DNA of 64,000 nucleotides from Alcanivorax sp. (GCA_022449455.1 JAKUPL010000009.1:1-64000), one strand, 5' to 3'. Positions 1 through 9,187 are shown, numbered from the stretch's first letter. Notes: generated from the sequence alone by a model not told the origin. Program-made: numbers and translations.

Positions 1-2
1 TG

Positions 3-350
3 CCGGCGCTGAGCCGTGCGGTGGCGCGCGGGGCGCCGGTCTGGTGTCTGGAGGACGCGCCGCCCTGGAGCGCCCTGGCGCCCTGGCTGGCGGACCCGCG
101 CACGCGCGGTGTGCTGTGGGTGCTGGGCGAGCATCCGGGCCGCCGCCGCGCGGACCAGCTGTGGCCCGCCGAGGTGGTGCCGGACTTGCCGGTCTGGTGC
201 GCCGGGCCGGCGCTCACCGATGAATTGATCACCCCGCCCTGGCTGCGGCGGGTACCCGGCGACCGGGCCGCCCTGTACGCGGCCTGGGACGCGGACCTTC
301 ACGACGAGGACAAAAAAGGAGAGGCCGGTGCGACTGGTGTGGTTTCGTAA
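3..350 (+). CDS. C-terminal end of an unidentified protein (partial)
   Basis: The reading frame is open from the window edge and ends in TAA at 348-350, 23 bases inside the photolyase gene, so the two genes are probably translationally coupled. About 115 residues are visible, rich in Trp, Pro and Ala, with no motif I can name. In several gammaproteobacteria the gene just before phr encodes a MerR-type, B12-binding light-responsive regulator. A truncated copy of that protein would fit here, but this is inference from context only. Confidence 0.45.
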   Translation, partial: PALSRAVARGAPVWCLEDAPPWSALAPWLADPRTRGVLWVLGEHPGRRRADQLWPAEVVPDLPVWCAGPALTDELITPPWLRRVPGDRAALYAAWDADLHDEDKKGEAGATGVVS

Positions 351-1782
351 TGACCTGCGCTGTCACGGGCACACGCCCCTGACCCAGGCGCTGGCCGGCG
401 GCGATCCGGTGATCGCCCTGTATCTGCTGTGTCCCCGGCAGTGGGACGATCACGACGTGGCGCCGCTGCGCCGCTGGTACCTGCTGGAAAGCCTGCTGGA
501 GCTGGGTGACACCCTGGCCGCCAAGGGCATCGATCTGCACGTGCTGGACGCCGGCGATTTCGACGGCGCCGTGGACACCCTGGCCGACTTCGTGGCGGAG
601 CAGGGCGTGCGCGAGATTTTCTGCAACCGGGAGTACCCGCTCAACGAGCTGAATCGGGACCGGGCGGTGGCCCGGCGTCTGGAACAAGAGGGGGTGCGGC
701 TGCACGGTTTCGACGACGGCGTGTTGGTGCCGCCGCGCACCCTGAGCACCGGCAAGGGCACGCCCTATACGGTGTTCACCGCCTACAAGAAGCGCTGGGA
801 TCAGTGGATGGACGACGCCGATCCGGGCGCCTTGCCGGCGCCGGCCTGGCCAGTCTCGTCCGCTGCGTCGGACAAGGGCCGCTTCCACGGCCGCGACCGG
901 GTCGAGGCGCTGCGTGACGGCCTGGACCTGCCGGACACGCTGACCGCGCCCTGGCGGCCCGGCGAAACCGCCGCCTACCGGCAGCTTTACGACTTCGTCG
1001 AGCACCAACTGGGCGATTACAAACGCTATCGGGACTTTCCCGCCGAGCCCGGTACCAGCGGCCTGTCCACGGCTCTGTCCGCCGGCACCCTGGCGCCGCT
1101 GGACGCCTATCTGGCGGCGCGCCGGGCGCTGGCCGACAGCGGTGCCCGGGAGGGGGCCGCCACCTGGATCGGCGAACTGGCGTGGCGCGACTTTTACCGC
1201 CAGATCATGCATCGTTTCCCCCAGCTAGCCACGGGCGCGCCGTTCCGGCCGGAGACCCGGCTGCTGCAATGGAACGACAACGACGCGCATTTCCAGGCCT
1301 GGTGCGAAGGGCGCACCGGTTATCCGCTGGTGGACGCCGCCATGCGCCAGCTGGTGCAAACCGGCTGGATGCACAACCGGCTGCGCATGTTGACCGCCAT
1401 GTTTCTCAGCAAGCATTTGTTTATCGACTGGCACAGGGGCGAACGCTTCTTCATGCAGCATCTGATCGACGGTGATTTCGCCAGCAACAATGGCGGCTGG
1501 CAGTGGAGCGCCTCCACCGGCACCGACGCGGCGCCGTACTTCCGTGTGTTCAGCCCGATCCGCCAGAGTCACCGGTTCGACCCGCAGGGGCGCTTTATCG
1601 CCCGTTATGTGCCGGAGCTGGCGGAGCTGGACGACGAGAGCATCCACGAACCCTGGAAGCAGCCCCTGCTGTGCCCGGACTACCCGACGCCCATCGTCGC
1701 CCACAAGGGCGTCAAGGAATTCGTGCAGCAGGCGTTCCGCCAGGCCGGCGACGCCTGGCGGCAGCAGGAGAACGGCCAATGA
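328..1782 (+). CDS. phrB: Deoxyribodipyrimidine photolyase (class I CPD photolyase)
   Basis: This cytoplasmic flavoenzyme would repair UV-induced cyclobutane pyrimidine dimers using blue light. The GTG start gives MRLVWFRNDLR, the typical N-terminal strand of the photolyase/cryptochrome antenna domain. The FAD-binding half carries TGYPLVDAAMRQL near residue 330, GWMHNRLRML, and a Trp-rich stretch ending in TDAAPYFRVFSP, all conserved in class I enzymes. At 484 aa it is slightly longer than the E. coli enzyme (about 470). It overlaps the preceding frame by 23 bases, and its TGA overlaps the next ATG (ATGA), so it leads or sits within a four- to five-gene operon. A cryptochrome-like role cannot be excluded from sequence alone. 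Confidence 0.95.
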   Translation: MRLVWFRNDLRCHGHTPLTQALAGGDPVIALYLLCPRQWDDHDVAPLRRWYLLESLLELGDTLAAKGIDLHVLDAGDFDGAVDTLADFVAEQGVREIFCNREYPLNELNRDRAVARRLEQEGVRLHGFDDGVLVPPRTLSTGKGTPYTVFTAYKKRWDQWMDDADPGALPAPAWPVSSAASDKGRFHGRDRVEALRDGLDLPDTLTAPWRPGETAAYRQLYDFVEHQLGDYKRYRDFPAEPGTSGLSTALSAGTLAPLDAYLAARRALADSGAREGAATWIGELAWRDFYRQIMHRFPQLATGAPFRPETRLLQWNDNDAHFQAWCEGRTGYPLVDAAMRQLVQTGWMHNRLRMLTAMFLSKHLFIDWHRGERFFMQHLIDGDFASNNGGWQWSASTGTDAAPYFRVFSPIRQSHRFDPQGRFIARYVPELAELDDESIHEPWKQPLLCPDYPTPIVAHKGVKEFVQQAFRQAGDAWRQQENGQ

Positions 1783-3029
1783 GCCAGCGTATCGCGGTAA
1801 TCGGCGCCGGCATCAGCGGGCTGACCGCCGCCTGGTACCTGGGCGGGCGGCATCGGGTCACGGTGTTCGAGGCGGAGCCCGAGCCCGGCGGCCACACCTA
1901 TACCCTGGATGTGCGCCGCGACCACGGTGACTATGCCGTGGACATGGGCTTTATCGTGTTCAACGACCGCACCTACCCGAACTTCGAGGCGCTGCTGTCG
2001 GAACTGGATATCGGCCGGCAGCCCACCGCCATGGGCTTCGCGGTGAGCGACGCCCGCCAGGGCGTGGAATATTGCGGCGACGGGTTGCGCGGCTTCTTCG
2101 GCCAGCGCCGCAACTGGGTGAGCCGCCGTCACTGGCGCCTGCTCGCCGATATCCTGCGGTTCAACCGCGAGGCCCCGACGCTGCTGGAGCACGAGGACGG
2201 GGAGCAGCCGTTGGGTGAGTACCTGCGCGCCCGGGGCTACGGCGAGGCGTTTCGGCGCCACTATATTCTGCCCATGGGCGGCGCCATCTGGTCCTGTTCC
2301 CTGGCCCAGATGGAGGCGTTTCCGGCCCGCTTTTTCGTGCGCTTCTTTATCAACCACGGCCTGCTGGCGCTGCGCGACCGGCCCCAGTGGTATGTGGTGC
2401 CCGGCGGTTCGCGCAGCTACGTGACGGCCCTGCGGCAGCGCTGCCAGGCGCGGATTCGCACCGCCACGCCGGTGCGCGAACTACGCCGCGACGATCAGGG
2501 CGTGACCGTCACCCTGGACGGCGCCACGGAGCGTTTCGACCAGGTGATCCTGGCCTGCCACAGCGATCAGGCCCGGGCCTTGCTGGCGGACCCGGACGCC
2601 CGCGAGCGGGATTGTCTGGCGCGTCTGCCTTATCAGAGCAACGACGTGGTGCTGCATACCGACACCCGGCTGCTGCCGCGCCGTCGTCGGGTCTGGTCCA
2701 GCTGGAACGCCCTGCTGGGCGAGAGCGCCGACGACCAGCCGGTGCAGGTCACCTACAACATGAACATCCTGCAGGGCCTGGACGCGCCGGAAACCTTCTG
2801 TGTGACGCTGAACGCCGGGGATCGCATCGACCCGGCGCGCGTGCTCCACCGGGTGCGCTTCGACCATCCGCTGTTCACCCTGGACGGCCTGGCCGCCCGC
2901 GACACCCTGCTGGCGGACAACGGCGCGCGGCGCACCTGGTTCTGCGGCGCCTGGTGCCGCAACGGCTTCCACGAGGACGGCGTGGCGTCGGCGCTGGCGG
3001 TGGTGTGCGGCCTGGAGACGGCGCCGTGA
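1779..3029 (+). CDS. FAD-dependent amine-oxidase-like oxidoreductase
   Basis: The protein has 416 aa. It begins MSQRIAVIGAGISGLTAAW, a Rossmann GxGxxG dinucleotide-binding motif, followed by the FEAE acidic end of the second strand, as in the amine oxidase/phytoene desaturase superfamily. The ATG overlaps the photolyase stop in ATGA, and the gene's own TGA overlaps the GTG of the DUF1365 gene. Homologues occur next to phr, DUF1365 and cfa-like genes in many proteobacteria, where the cluster is induced by light or singlet oxygen. Related flavoproteins act as fatty-acyl desaturases in furan-fatty-acid synthesis in Rhodobacter, so a role in lipid modification is plausible but unproven. It has no signal peptide and should be cytoplasmic. 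Confidence 0.85.
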   Translation: MSQRIAVIGAGISGLTAAWYLGGRHRVTVFEAEPEPGGHTYTLDVRRDHGDYAVDMGFIVFNDRTYPNFEALLSELDIGRQPTAMGFAVSDARQGVEYCGDGLRGFFGQRRNWVSRRHWRLLADILRFNREAPTLLEHEDGEQPLGEYLRARGYGEAFRRHYILPMGGAIWSCSLAQMEAFPARFFVRFFINHGLLALRDRPQWYVVPGGSRSYVTALRQRCQARIRTATPVRELRRDDQGVTVTLDGATERFDQVILACHSDQARALLADPDARERDCLARLPYQSNDVVLHTDTRLLPRRRRVWSSWNALLGESADDQPVQVTYNMNILQGLDAPETFCVTLNAGDRIDPARVLHRVRFDHPLFTLDGLAARDTLLADNGARRTWFCGAWCRNGFHEDGVASALAVVCGLETAP

Positions 3030-3790
3030 TTCCCCGTTTCGCGCTGGCCCGTGGTCATGTCTGGCACCGTCGCTTCGAGCCGGTGGACCATCGCTTCCGT
3101 TACCCGCTGTGGCTGGTGTGGTGCGATCTGGACGGCACCGATGAATTGCTCCGGCGCCATGCCGGGTGGGGGCGCCGTTGGCGCCCGGTGACATTCCGCG
3201 ACCGGGACTTCGTCGACCAGCAAAACCGGCCGGTGGACGCCAAGGTGCGCGCCAAGGCCGGTGATCTGGGCCTCGACTGGCGCGGCGGCCGGGTCTGCAT
3301 GCTTGCCCAGTGGCGTACCTTCGGTGTGCTGTTCAATCCTCTGGTGCTGTATTTTCATTTTCCCGACGGCGCCGACAAGCCGGACGCGGCCCTGGCGGAG
3401 GTGCGCAACACGCCGTGGCGGGAGCGGCATTTCTACCCGCTGCGGTTCCGCGAGGAGAACGGCGAGCAGGTGGTGGAGCACGACAAAAATTTTCACGTGT
3501 CGCCGTTTCTTCCGTTGGCGCTACGCTACCACTGGACCCTTCACGCCCTATTTCCCGCTTTGCGCCTAACGTTGCGGGACCGGGACGGCGAGCGAACGGT
3601 GTTCGCCGCCGGCCTGGATCTGGCCATGCTGGAGGCCCGCCCGCCGGCGATGACGGCGGTGATCGCCCGCTTCGGCGCCCAGGGAGTACGCACCCTGGCC
3701 GGGATTTACTGGCAGGCCTGGAAAATCTGGCGCAAGGGAGTGCCGGTGCATGCGCACCCGGAACGGAGAAAAACACATGATGGACGGTGA
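3026..3790 (+). CDS. DUF1365 family protein
   Basis: This 254-aa protein of unknown biochemical function starts at GTG (VIPRFALARGHVWHRR). It carries the DUF1365 hallmarks: an N-terminal G-x-V-x-HxR motif, VLFNPLVLYFHF near residue 110, and EVRNTPWRERHFY followed by HDKNFHVSPFLP. Both ends overlap the neighbouring genes (4 bp upstream, 14 bp into the methyltransferase), so it is co-translated with them. Because it always travels with a CFA-like methyltransferase and an FAD oxidoreductase, it probably helps modify membrane acyl chains. Nothing in the sequence shows the reaction. Confidence 0.88.
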   Translation: MIPRFALARGHVWHRRFEPVDHRFRYPLWLVWCDLDGTDELLRRHAGWGRRWRPVTFRDRDFVDQQNRPVDAKVRAKAGDLGLDWRGGRVCMLAQWRTFGVLFNPLVLYFHFPDGADKPDAALAEVRNTPWRERHFYPLRFREENGEQVVEHDKNFHVSPFLPLALRYHWTLHALFPALRLTLRDRDGERTVFAAGLDLAMLEARPPAMTAVIARFGAQGVRTLAGIYWQAWKIWRKGVPVHAHPERRKTHDGR

Positions 3791-5027
3791 AAAAGCTCTG
3801 GCGACGCAGCGCCCGTCCTGGATACAGGGTGTGGCGAGAAAGCAGGTGCAGGCGCATCTGGCGAAGCTGCCCCACGGTGGCGTGACGCTGCGCGAGCCGG
3901 ATGGCGAAGTGGTGGTCATCGGTGACGCGGACCGGTTTGGCGCCGACATCGAAATCCTCCATTGGGATACTTACCGGGCGATGATGACCGGCGGCGCCCT
4001 GGGCGCGGCGGAAGCTTACATGGCCGGCGCCTGGGACAGCCCGGACCTGCTGGCGGTGATCCGCTATTTCGCCGCCAATGTGGAGGCCATGCGCGCCCTG
4101 GAAGGCGGCGCCGCCTTGCTGGCGCGGCCGGCCCTGAAGGTGCTGCACACCCTGAACCGCAACTCCCCGGCGGGTTCGCGCCGCAACATCGCCGCCCACT
4201 ACGACCTGGGCAACGACTTTTTCGCCCTGTTCCTGGATCGCAACATGATGTATTCCAGCGCCGTCTATCCGCATGCGGACGCGGACCTGGAAACCGCCTC
4301 CGAGTACAAACTGGAGCGCATCTGCCAGCGCCTGGAACTGGCCCCGGGCCAGCACCTGCTGGAGATCGGCACCGGCTGGGGCGGCCTGGCGCTGCACGCC
4401 GCCCGCCACCATGGCGTGCGGGTGACCACCACCACCATTTCCCGGGAACAGGCCCGCTACGCCCGCGAGCAGGTACGCGCCGCCGGCCTGGAAGACCGCA
4501 TCGAGGTGCTGGAACAGGACTATCGGGACCTGCGTGGCCGTTACGACCGGGTGGTGTCGGTGGAAATGATCGAGGCGGTGGGCCACCAGTACCTGGACGG
4601 CTATTTCCGCGTGCTCGGCGAGCGGCTCAAGCCCGACGGGCTGCTGCTGCTGCAGGCCATCACCGTGCCCGGCCAGCGCTACGCCTATGCCCGCGACCGG
4701 GTGGACTTCATCAAACGCTACATCTTTCCGGGGGGCTTTCTGCCGTCCGTGTCGGTGATGTGCCAGGGCCTGCGCGACAACACCACGTTGGCGCCGCTGG
4801 GCCTGGAGGACATCGGCGAGCACTACGGTCGCACCCTGGCGGACTGGCGAGAGCGCTTCCTGCGCGCGCTGCCGAGGATCCGCGAACTGGGCTTCGACGA
4901 GCGGTTCTGCCGGATGTGGGACTATTACCTGTGCTACTGCCAGGGCGCCTTCATGGAGCGCGCCATCAGCACCGTGCATCTGCTGGCGGCGGGGCCCGAC
5001 TACCGTCCCCCGGAGCGCCTGGCCTGA
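3777..5027 (+). CDS. CFA-type SAM-dependent acyl methyltransferase (divergent)
   Basis: The 416-aa protein belongs to the cyclopropane-fatty-acid synthase family, which methylates double bonds of phospholipid acyl chains. AHYDLGNDFF and the SAM-binding loop LEIGTGWGG (about residue 195) are clear. An in-frame ATG at 3750 exists, but 3777 is preferred because GGAGA lies 8 bases before it. Compared with E. coli Cfa, Glu266 and Tyr350 match the bicarbonate ligands Glu239 and Tyr317. The Cys139 position is Ser161, and His266 appears as Gln293 (LLQAIT for LLHTIG). Loss of the His ligand suggests a branch distinct from true cyclopropane synthases, perhaps making methylated or methylene products. 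It is the last gene of the photolyase operon. Confidence 0.85.
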   Translation: MMDGEKALATQRPSWIQGVARKQVQAHLAKLPHGGVTLREPDGEVVVIGDADRFGADIEILHWDTYRAMMTGGALGAAEAYMAGAWDSPDLLAVIRYFAANVEAMRALEGGAALLARPALKVLHTLNRNSPAGSRRNIAAHYDLGNDFFALFLDRNMMYSSAVYPHADADLETASEYKLERICQRLELAPGQHLLEIGTGWGGLALHAARHHGVRVTTTTISREQARYAREQVRAAGLEDRIEVLEQDYRDLRGRYDRVVSVEMIEAVGHQYLDGYFRVLGERLKPDGLLLLQAITVPGQRYAYARDRVDFIKRYIFPGGFLPSVSVMCQGLRDNTTLAPLGLEDIGEHYGRTLADWRERFLRALPRIRELGFDERFCRMWDYYLCYCQGAFMERAISTVHLLAAGPDYRPPERLA

Positions 5028-5052
5028 ACGCGGTGTCGCGCCGATCAATATG

Positions 5053-5060
5053 GTATAGTT
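5053..5060 (+). promoter_or_regulatory. Possible -10 element upstream of nadA
   Basis: TATAGT at 5054-5059 is the only AT-rich hexamer in the 116-bp gap before nadA. No good -35 box is visible at the expected distance, so this is a weak call. Confidence 0.3.
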
Positions 5061-5143
5061 TGCCGTCCGCGCCCCGGTGGCCATCCCGCCGGCGGTGTCC
5101 CAAGACCCAGAACAAAGCCCCCTATCCGGGGCGGTAATGCCGT

Positions 5144-6193
5144 ATGACTGCACAGGCTCAAGAGATCGTGCGCGCCCATCTGGCGGGCACCGGGGACCAG
5201 CCCGAACTCACCGACGATCAACGCGCACTGTACCGGCGTCGCATTAAGGAACGGTTACAGCAGCGCGACGCCGTGATGGTGGCGCACTATTACACCGACC
5301 CCGAGATTCAGGCCCTGGCCGAGGAAACCGGCGGCTGCGTGGCCGACTCCCTGGAAATGGCCCGCTTCGGCCGCGACCACCCGGCCAGCACCCTGATCGT
5401 CGCCGGCGTGCGCTTCATGGGCGAGACCGCCAAGATTCTCAGCCCCGAGAAGCGGGTGTTCATGCCCACCCTGGAAGCCACCTGTTCCCTGGACATCGGC
5501 TGCCCGGAAGACGAATTCGCCGCTTTCTGCGATCAGCATCCGGACCGCACCGTGGTGGTCTACGCCAACACCTCGGCGGCGGTGAAAGCGCGCGCCGACT
5601 GGGTGGTGACCTCGTCCATCGCGGTGGAGTTGATCGAGTACCTGGACCAGCGCGGCGAAAAGATTCTGTGGGCGCCGGACAAACACCTGGGCAGCTATGT
5701 GCGTGCCAAAACCGGCGCCGACGTGCTGTGCTGGGACGGTGCCTGCATCGTCCATGAGGAATTCAAGGCCCAGGGCCTGCTCGACCTGAAGGCCGCCCAC
5801 CCGGGCGCGGCGGTGCTGGTGCACCCGGAATCGCCGGCGGCGGTGGTGGAGATCGCCGACGTGGTGGGGTCCACCTCGCAGCTGATCAAGGCCGCCACCG
5901 AGATGGACAACCAGCGCTTTATCGTCGCCACCGACAAGGGCATCTTCTACAAGATGCAGCAGCTGGCCCCGCACAAGACCTTCGTGGAAGCGCCCACCGG
6001 CGGCAGCGGCGCCCAATGCCGCAGCTGCGCCCACTGCCCGTGGATGGCCATGAACGGCCTGGAAAACACCCTGGCGGTGCTGGAAGACGACAACGGCTGC
6101 GGCCAGGAAATCTTTGTCGATCCGACCCTGGCGGAAAAGGCCATGAAGCCCCTGGACCGCATGCTCGACTTCGGTGCCCGCCTGAAAAATTGA
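5144..6193 (+). CDS. nadA: Quinolinate synthase A
   Basis: NadA condenses iminoaspartate with dihydroxyacetone phosphate to quinolinate in de novo NAD synthesis, using an oxygen-sensitive [4Fe-4S] cluster. The 349-aa protein keeps the three cluster cysteines: Cys114 in ATCSLDIGC, Cys201 in GACIVHEEF, and Cys298 as the last of the CxxCxxC motif CRSCAHC (292-298). The length equals that of E. coli NadA. The gene appears monocistronic and converges on bepA across a gap that holds two REP-like hairpins. nadB and nadC are not in the window. Confidence 0.97.
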   Translation: MTAQAQEIVRAHLAGTGDQPELTDDQRALYRRRIKERLQQRDAVMVAHYYTDPEIQALAEETGGCVADSLEMARFGRDHPASTLIVAGVRFMGETAKILSPEKRVFMPTLEATCSLDIGCPEDEFAAFCDQHPDRTVVVYANTSAAVKARADWVVTSSIAVELIEYLDQRGEKILWAPDKHLGSYVRAKTGADVLCWDGACIVHEEFKAQGLLDLKAAHPGAAVLVHPESPAAVVEIADVVGSTSQLIKAATEMDNQRFIVATDKGIFYKMQQLAPHKTFVEAPTGGSGAQCRSCAHCPWMAMNGLENTLAVLEDDNGCGQEIFVDPTLAEKAMKPLDRMLDFGARLKN

Positions 6194-6214
6194 CACCGTT
6201 GTCCGGATGGGTCG

Positions 6215-6286
6215 GTAGGAGCGGTGGTTCCACCGCGATGGCCCGGCCCCGGACGGCGTTGATCGCGGTCGGACGACCGCTCCTAC
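6215..6286. repeat. Pair of REP-like hairpins in inverted orientation
   Basis: The left unit (6215-6239) begins GTAGGAGCGGTGG, has a TTC loop and closes with CCACCGCGAT. The right unit (6261-6286) is its inverse, starting GATCGCGGTCG and ending CGACCGCTCCTAC. The GTAGGAGCGG...CCGCGA pattern is the one typical of Pseudomonas-type REP sequences, and two facing copies form a BIME-like pair. It lies between the convergent nadA and bepA genes and may act as a bidirectional terminator or mRNA stabiliser. Confidence 0.8.
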
Positions 6287-6344
6287 GGGGCGGTCGTACC
6301 GGTAGTGGCCGCGCGGCGTTTCATGTCAGCCGGGATACCAGCCC

Positions 6345-7787
6345 CTAGAACTCTTCTTTCGAGAGCCGCTCCATTTCGTCCCGGCGGGCACCCAGTTTGC
6401 TGCGCAGGGCGAACTGGTCGCCGGCTTCCTTGAGCGCGAACTCCATCTGCCGCAGCGCCTGGTCGTCCTGACCGCGCAGGAACAGCACCTCGGCGCGGGC
6501 CCGGTGGGCGCGGGCCTGGTCGCCGGTGTTGCCCCAGGCGTCGGCGGCCATGGACCAGACGCCCGGATCGCCGGGGCGCGCCAGCACCAGTGGCTCCAGC
6601 AACGGCAGGGCTTTCTCCGGCTGCTTGGAGAGCAGGTAGGCGCGGCTCATCAGCAGGGAACTGGCGTAGTCCCGGGGATTGATATCGAGCACCCGGCGGC
6701 CCCGCTCGATCACCTCCGGATAGCGCCCCTGGTCCAGATCCACCTCCATCAGACCGAACTGGTACCAGGGCTGGAAGCCGTCCCCATCGGCAATCAGGTC
6801 GTTGAAGCGCTGTCGGGCGGCGTCGTAGCGGTCGGCGCGCAGGTCGGTGAGCGCCAGCCCGTAGCGTGCCGCCCGCGCCTCCAGCCCGTCCACCTCCTTG
6901 AGCCGCTCCTGGAAATACTGGCGGGCCCGCTCCGGCGTCTCGAAGTAACGGGCCTGCACCCGGGCGCGCACCAGTTCGAACGGCAGGCTCGGGGTCGCGT
7001 CCGGGTGGGGCAGATTGCGGGCCCGGGCGCGGGAGTCCGCCACCCGCTCCGCGGTGAGGGGGTGAGTGAGCAGGAATTCCGGCGGGTCGCCGGCGTAACG
7101 CTGCTGCTCCAGCATCCGCTCGAAGAAGCGCGGCATGGCGGTGGGGTCCATGCCGGCGTTGGCCAGGGTCTGCATGCCGACCCGGTCGGCCTCGTACTCG
7201 TTCTGCCGGGAGTAGGCCAGCTGGGCCTGGATCGAGGCCGCCTGGGTGGCCGCCATGCCCGCCATGCCGGCGTCGCCGGCACCGGCCACCGCCAGGGCGA
7301 TGCTGGCCAGCATGGCGGCCAGCACCGCCGGGCCGCGGCGCTTGGAGTCCAGATAACGGCGGGCGAAGTGGCGCTGGCTGACGTGGGCGATCTCGTGGGC
7401 CACCACCCCGGCCACCTCGTCCTCGGCGTGGGCGTTGAGAAACAGACCGGCGTTGAGACCGATGACGCCGCCGGGCACCGCGAAGGCGTTGATGGCGCTG
7501 CTGTTGATCACCACGATGTCCAGGTCCGGTTCGTTCAGGTCGCTGTAGGAGGCCAGCCGGTAGACCAGGCTTTCCACGTACTCCTGCACCAGGGCGTCGT
7601 CCATGATCGGCGTCTGGCCGCGCAACTGGCGCAGCCAGGCGCGGCCCAGGCGGTGCTCCTGGTCCGCGGACATCACCGCCACGGTGGGGTCGCCCAGCTC
7701 CGGCAGGTCACTGGCGGATTGCGCCTGGCCCGCCGCCGACAACAGGCACAGCAGGAACAACAGTGTCAGGCGGGTGACGGCGATCAA
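6345..7787 (-). CDS. bepA: Periplasmic M48 metalloprotease/chaperone (BepA family) with TPR repeats
   Basis: The 480-aa protein starts with a signal peptide (hydrophobic residues 6-20, AQA-type cleavage site). It has the zinc protease motif HEIAH at 131-135, with NEYEADRVG near 200 supplying the third ligand. The C-terminal half is Ala/Arg/Leu-rich and helical, matching the TPR domain of BepA (YfgC), which degrades or assists stalled outer-membrane proteins such as LptD at the BAM complex. The start is TTG at 7785-7787, chosen because AGAGGAG lies just upstream and no ATG or GTG fits the signal peptide. It is divergent from tusA. Confidence 0.92.
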   Translation of the reverse strand: MIAVTRLTLLFLLCLLSAAGQAQSASDLPELGDPTVAVMSADQEHRLGRAWLRQLRGQTPIMDDALVQEYVESLVYRLASYSDLNEPDLDIVVINSSAINAFAVPGGVIGLNAGLFLNAHAEDEVAGVVAHEIAHVSQRHFARRYLDSKRRGPAVLAAMLASIALAVAGAGDAGMAGMAATQAASIQAQLAYSRQNEYEADRVGMQTLANAGMDPTAMPRFFERMLEQQRYAGDPPEFLLTHPLTAERVADSRARARNLPHPDATPSLPFELVRARVQARYFETPERARQYFQERLKEVDGLEARAARYGLALTDLRADRYDAARQRFNDLIADGDGFQPWYQFGLMEVDLDQGRYPEVIERGRRVLDINPRDYASSLLMSRAYLLSKQPEKALPLLEPLVLARPGDPGVWSMAADAWGNTGDQARAHRARAEVLFLRGQDDQALRQMEFALKEAGDQFALRSKLGARRDEMERLSKEEF

Positions 7788-7799
7788 AGCGAACTCCTC

Positions 7800-7830
7800 T
7801 GAACTATATTGACCAGTACTTTATAATGAC
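7800..7830. promoter_or_regulatory. AT-rich divergent promoter region of bepA and the tusA-like gene
   Basis: A perfect TATAAT (7822-7827, plus strand) precedes the tusA-like gene. On the minus strand TATAGT (complement of 7804-7809) can serve bepA. The -35 regions are weak, and the 66-bp gap allows little more than the two overlapping promoters. Confidence 0.5.
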
Positions 7831-7853
7831 CGCCCTGGCGCAAGGATCACACC

Positions 7854-8108
7854 ATGGACACAACATTTTTGGACGCCCGCGGCCTGAACTGCCCGCTGCC
7901 GCTGCTGAAAACCCGCCAGGCACTGCGAGGCCTGGCGCCCGGTGCCTTGCTGGAAGTGGCGGCCACCGACGCGGGGTCGGCCCGGGACATTCCCGAATAC
8001 CTTCGACAATCTCCCCATGAGCTGGTTCGCCGGCAGGACGACGACCGGGAATACCGGTTTCTGATCCGCCGCGGCGAGGAAGGCCAGGGGCCGGAGCGGG
8101 GACGCTGA
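7854..8108 (+). CDS. TusA/SirA-family sulfur carrier-like protein
   Basis: This 84-aa protein has the family signature LNCPLPLLKT, with the sulfur-accepting cysteine at position 13 (CPxP) near the N-terminus. TusA-like proteins relay persulfide sulfur for tRNA thiolation, molybdopterin synthesis or other uses. The C-terminus carries a short Arg/Gly/Glu-rich extension. The stop overlaps the next ATG in TGATG, so it is translated together with the perM-like gene. The same pairing next to bepA occurs in pseudomonads. Whether it is the tRNA-modifying TusA or a paralogue cannot be told. Confidence 0.85.
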   Translation: MDTTFLDARGLNCPLPLLKTRQALRGLAPGALLEVAATDAGSARDIPEYLRQSPHELVRRQDDDREYRFLIRRGEEGQGPERGR

Positions 8109-9181
8109 TGCTGGACGTGTTCAAAGGCTGGTTCAACAACTGGTTTTCCGATGACGAGGCGGTCTATCTGCTGGTGGTGCTGCTGGCGGGCTTCGCCGTG
8201 GTGGTGCTGTTCGGCGGCATGCTGGCGCCGGTGCTCACCGCCCTGGTGCTGGCCTATCTGATGCAGGGGCTGGTGACCCAGCTCAACCGCCTGGGCCTGC
8301 CGCCGGGGCTGTCGGTGAACCTGGTGTTCCTGCTGTTCCTGGCCGCCCTGACCATGGTGCTGGTGGTGGTGCTGCCGATGGTATGGCGGCAGACGGTGCT
8401 GCTGGTGCGCGACCAGCTGCCCTACATCGTGCACAACGCGGAGACCTGGCTGAGGGCGCTGCCGCAGCGCTACCCGGAAATGATCTCCATGGAGCAGGTC
8501 AACACCCTGGTCAACATCACCCAGCGGGAGATGGCCCAGTTCGGTCAGTCGGTGCTGACCCTGTCGCTGTCGTCGATTCCCAACCTGCTGGATATCCTGG
8601 TGTTCCTGGTGCTGGTACCGGTGCTGGTGTTCTTTTTTCTCAAGGACCGCCAGCTGCTGGTGGGCTGGGTGCTGGGGTTCCTGCCGCAGCGGCGGCGTAT
8701 CCTCTCCCATGTGTGGGACGAGATGGACCAGCAGATCGCCAACTACGTGCGCGGCAAGGCGGTGGAAATCCTGCTGGTGGGCGCGACCACCTTTCTGGCG
8801 TTCCTGTTCCTGGGGCTCAACTACACGGTGCTGCTGGCGGTGCTGGTGGGCTTCTCGGTGCTGATTCCGTATATCGGTGCCACCATCGTTACCCTGCCGG
8901 TGGCGGCGGTGGCCTACCTGCAGTTCGGCTGGAGCGGCGACTTCGCCCTGGTGATGGTGGTGTACGGGGTGATCCAGTTTATCGACGGCAATATTCTGGT
9001 GCCGTTGCTGTTCTCCGAGGCGGTCAATCTGCACCCGGTGGCGATCATCACCGCCATTCTGTTTTTCGGTGGGGTGTGGGGGCTGTGGGGGGTGTTCTTC
9101 GCCATTCCGCTGGCCACCCTGCTGAAAGCGGTGATCAACGCCTGGCCGCGCCGGCCGTTGCCGGCGGAACCGGTGGCGTAG
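8108..9181 (+). CDS. AI-2E family transporter / PerM-like permease
   Basis: The 357-aa inner-membrane protein has several long hydrophobic segments: an N-terminal pair, a central VLVPVLVFFFLKD segment, and a C-terminal cluster containing FSVLIPYIGA and LVPLLFSEAVNLHPV. This is the layout of the AI-2E/PerM (UPF0118) family. Family members export small molecules or exchange Na+/H+; no substrate can be inferred here. It shares a TGATG junction with the tusA-like gene and is followed by a strong hairpin facing the convergent acyl-CoA synthetase gene. Confidence 0.88.
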   Translation: MLDVFKGWFNNWFSDDEAVYLLVVLLAGFAVVVLFGGMLAPVLTALVLAYLMQGLVTQLNRLGLPPGLSVNLVFLLFLAALTMVLVVVLPMVWRQTVLLVRDQLPYIVHNAETWLRALPQRYPEMISMEQVNTLVNITQREMAQFGQSVLTLSLSSIPNLLDILVFLVLVPVLVFFFLKDRQLLVGWVLGFLPQRRRILSHVWDEMDQQIANYVRGKAVEILLVGATTFLAFLFLGLNYTVLLAVLVGFSVLIPYIGATIVTLPVAAVAYLQFGWSGDFALVMVVYGVIQFIDGNILVPLLFSEAVNLHPVAIITAILFFGGVWGLWGVFFAIPLATLLKAVINAWPRRPLPAEPVA

Positions 9182-9187
9182 AGGACG

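Noticed and set aside
3750-3776. Upstream ATG for the CFA-like methyltransferase
   Set aside because: The ATG at 3777 has a better Shine-Dalgarno site and the extra residues are not part of the conserved fold.
5028-5143. NadR- or riboswitch-type control of nadA
   Set aside because: No inverted repeat or conserved aptamer pattern could be made out in the gap; only a weak -10 was found.
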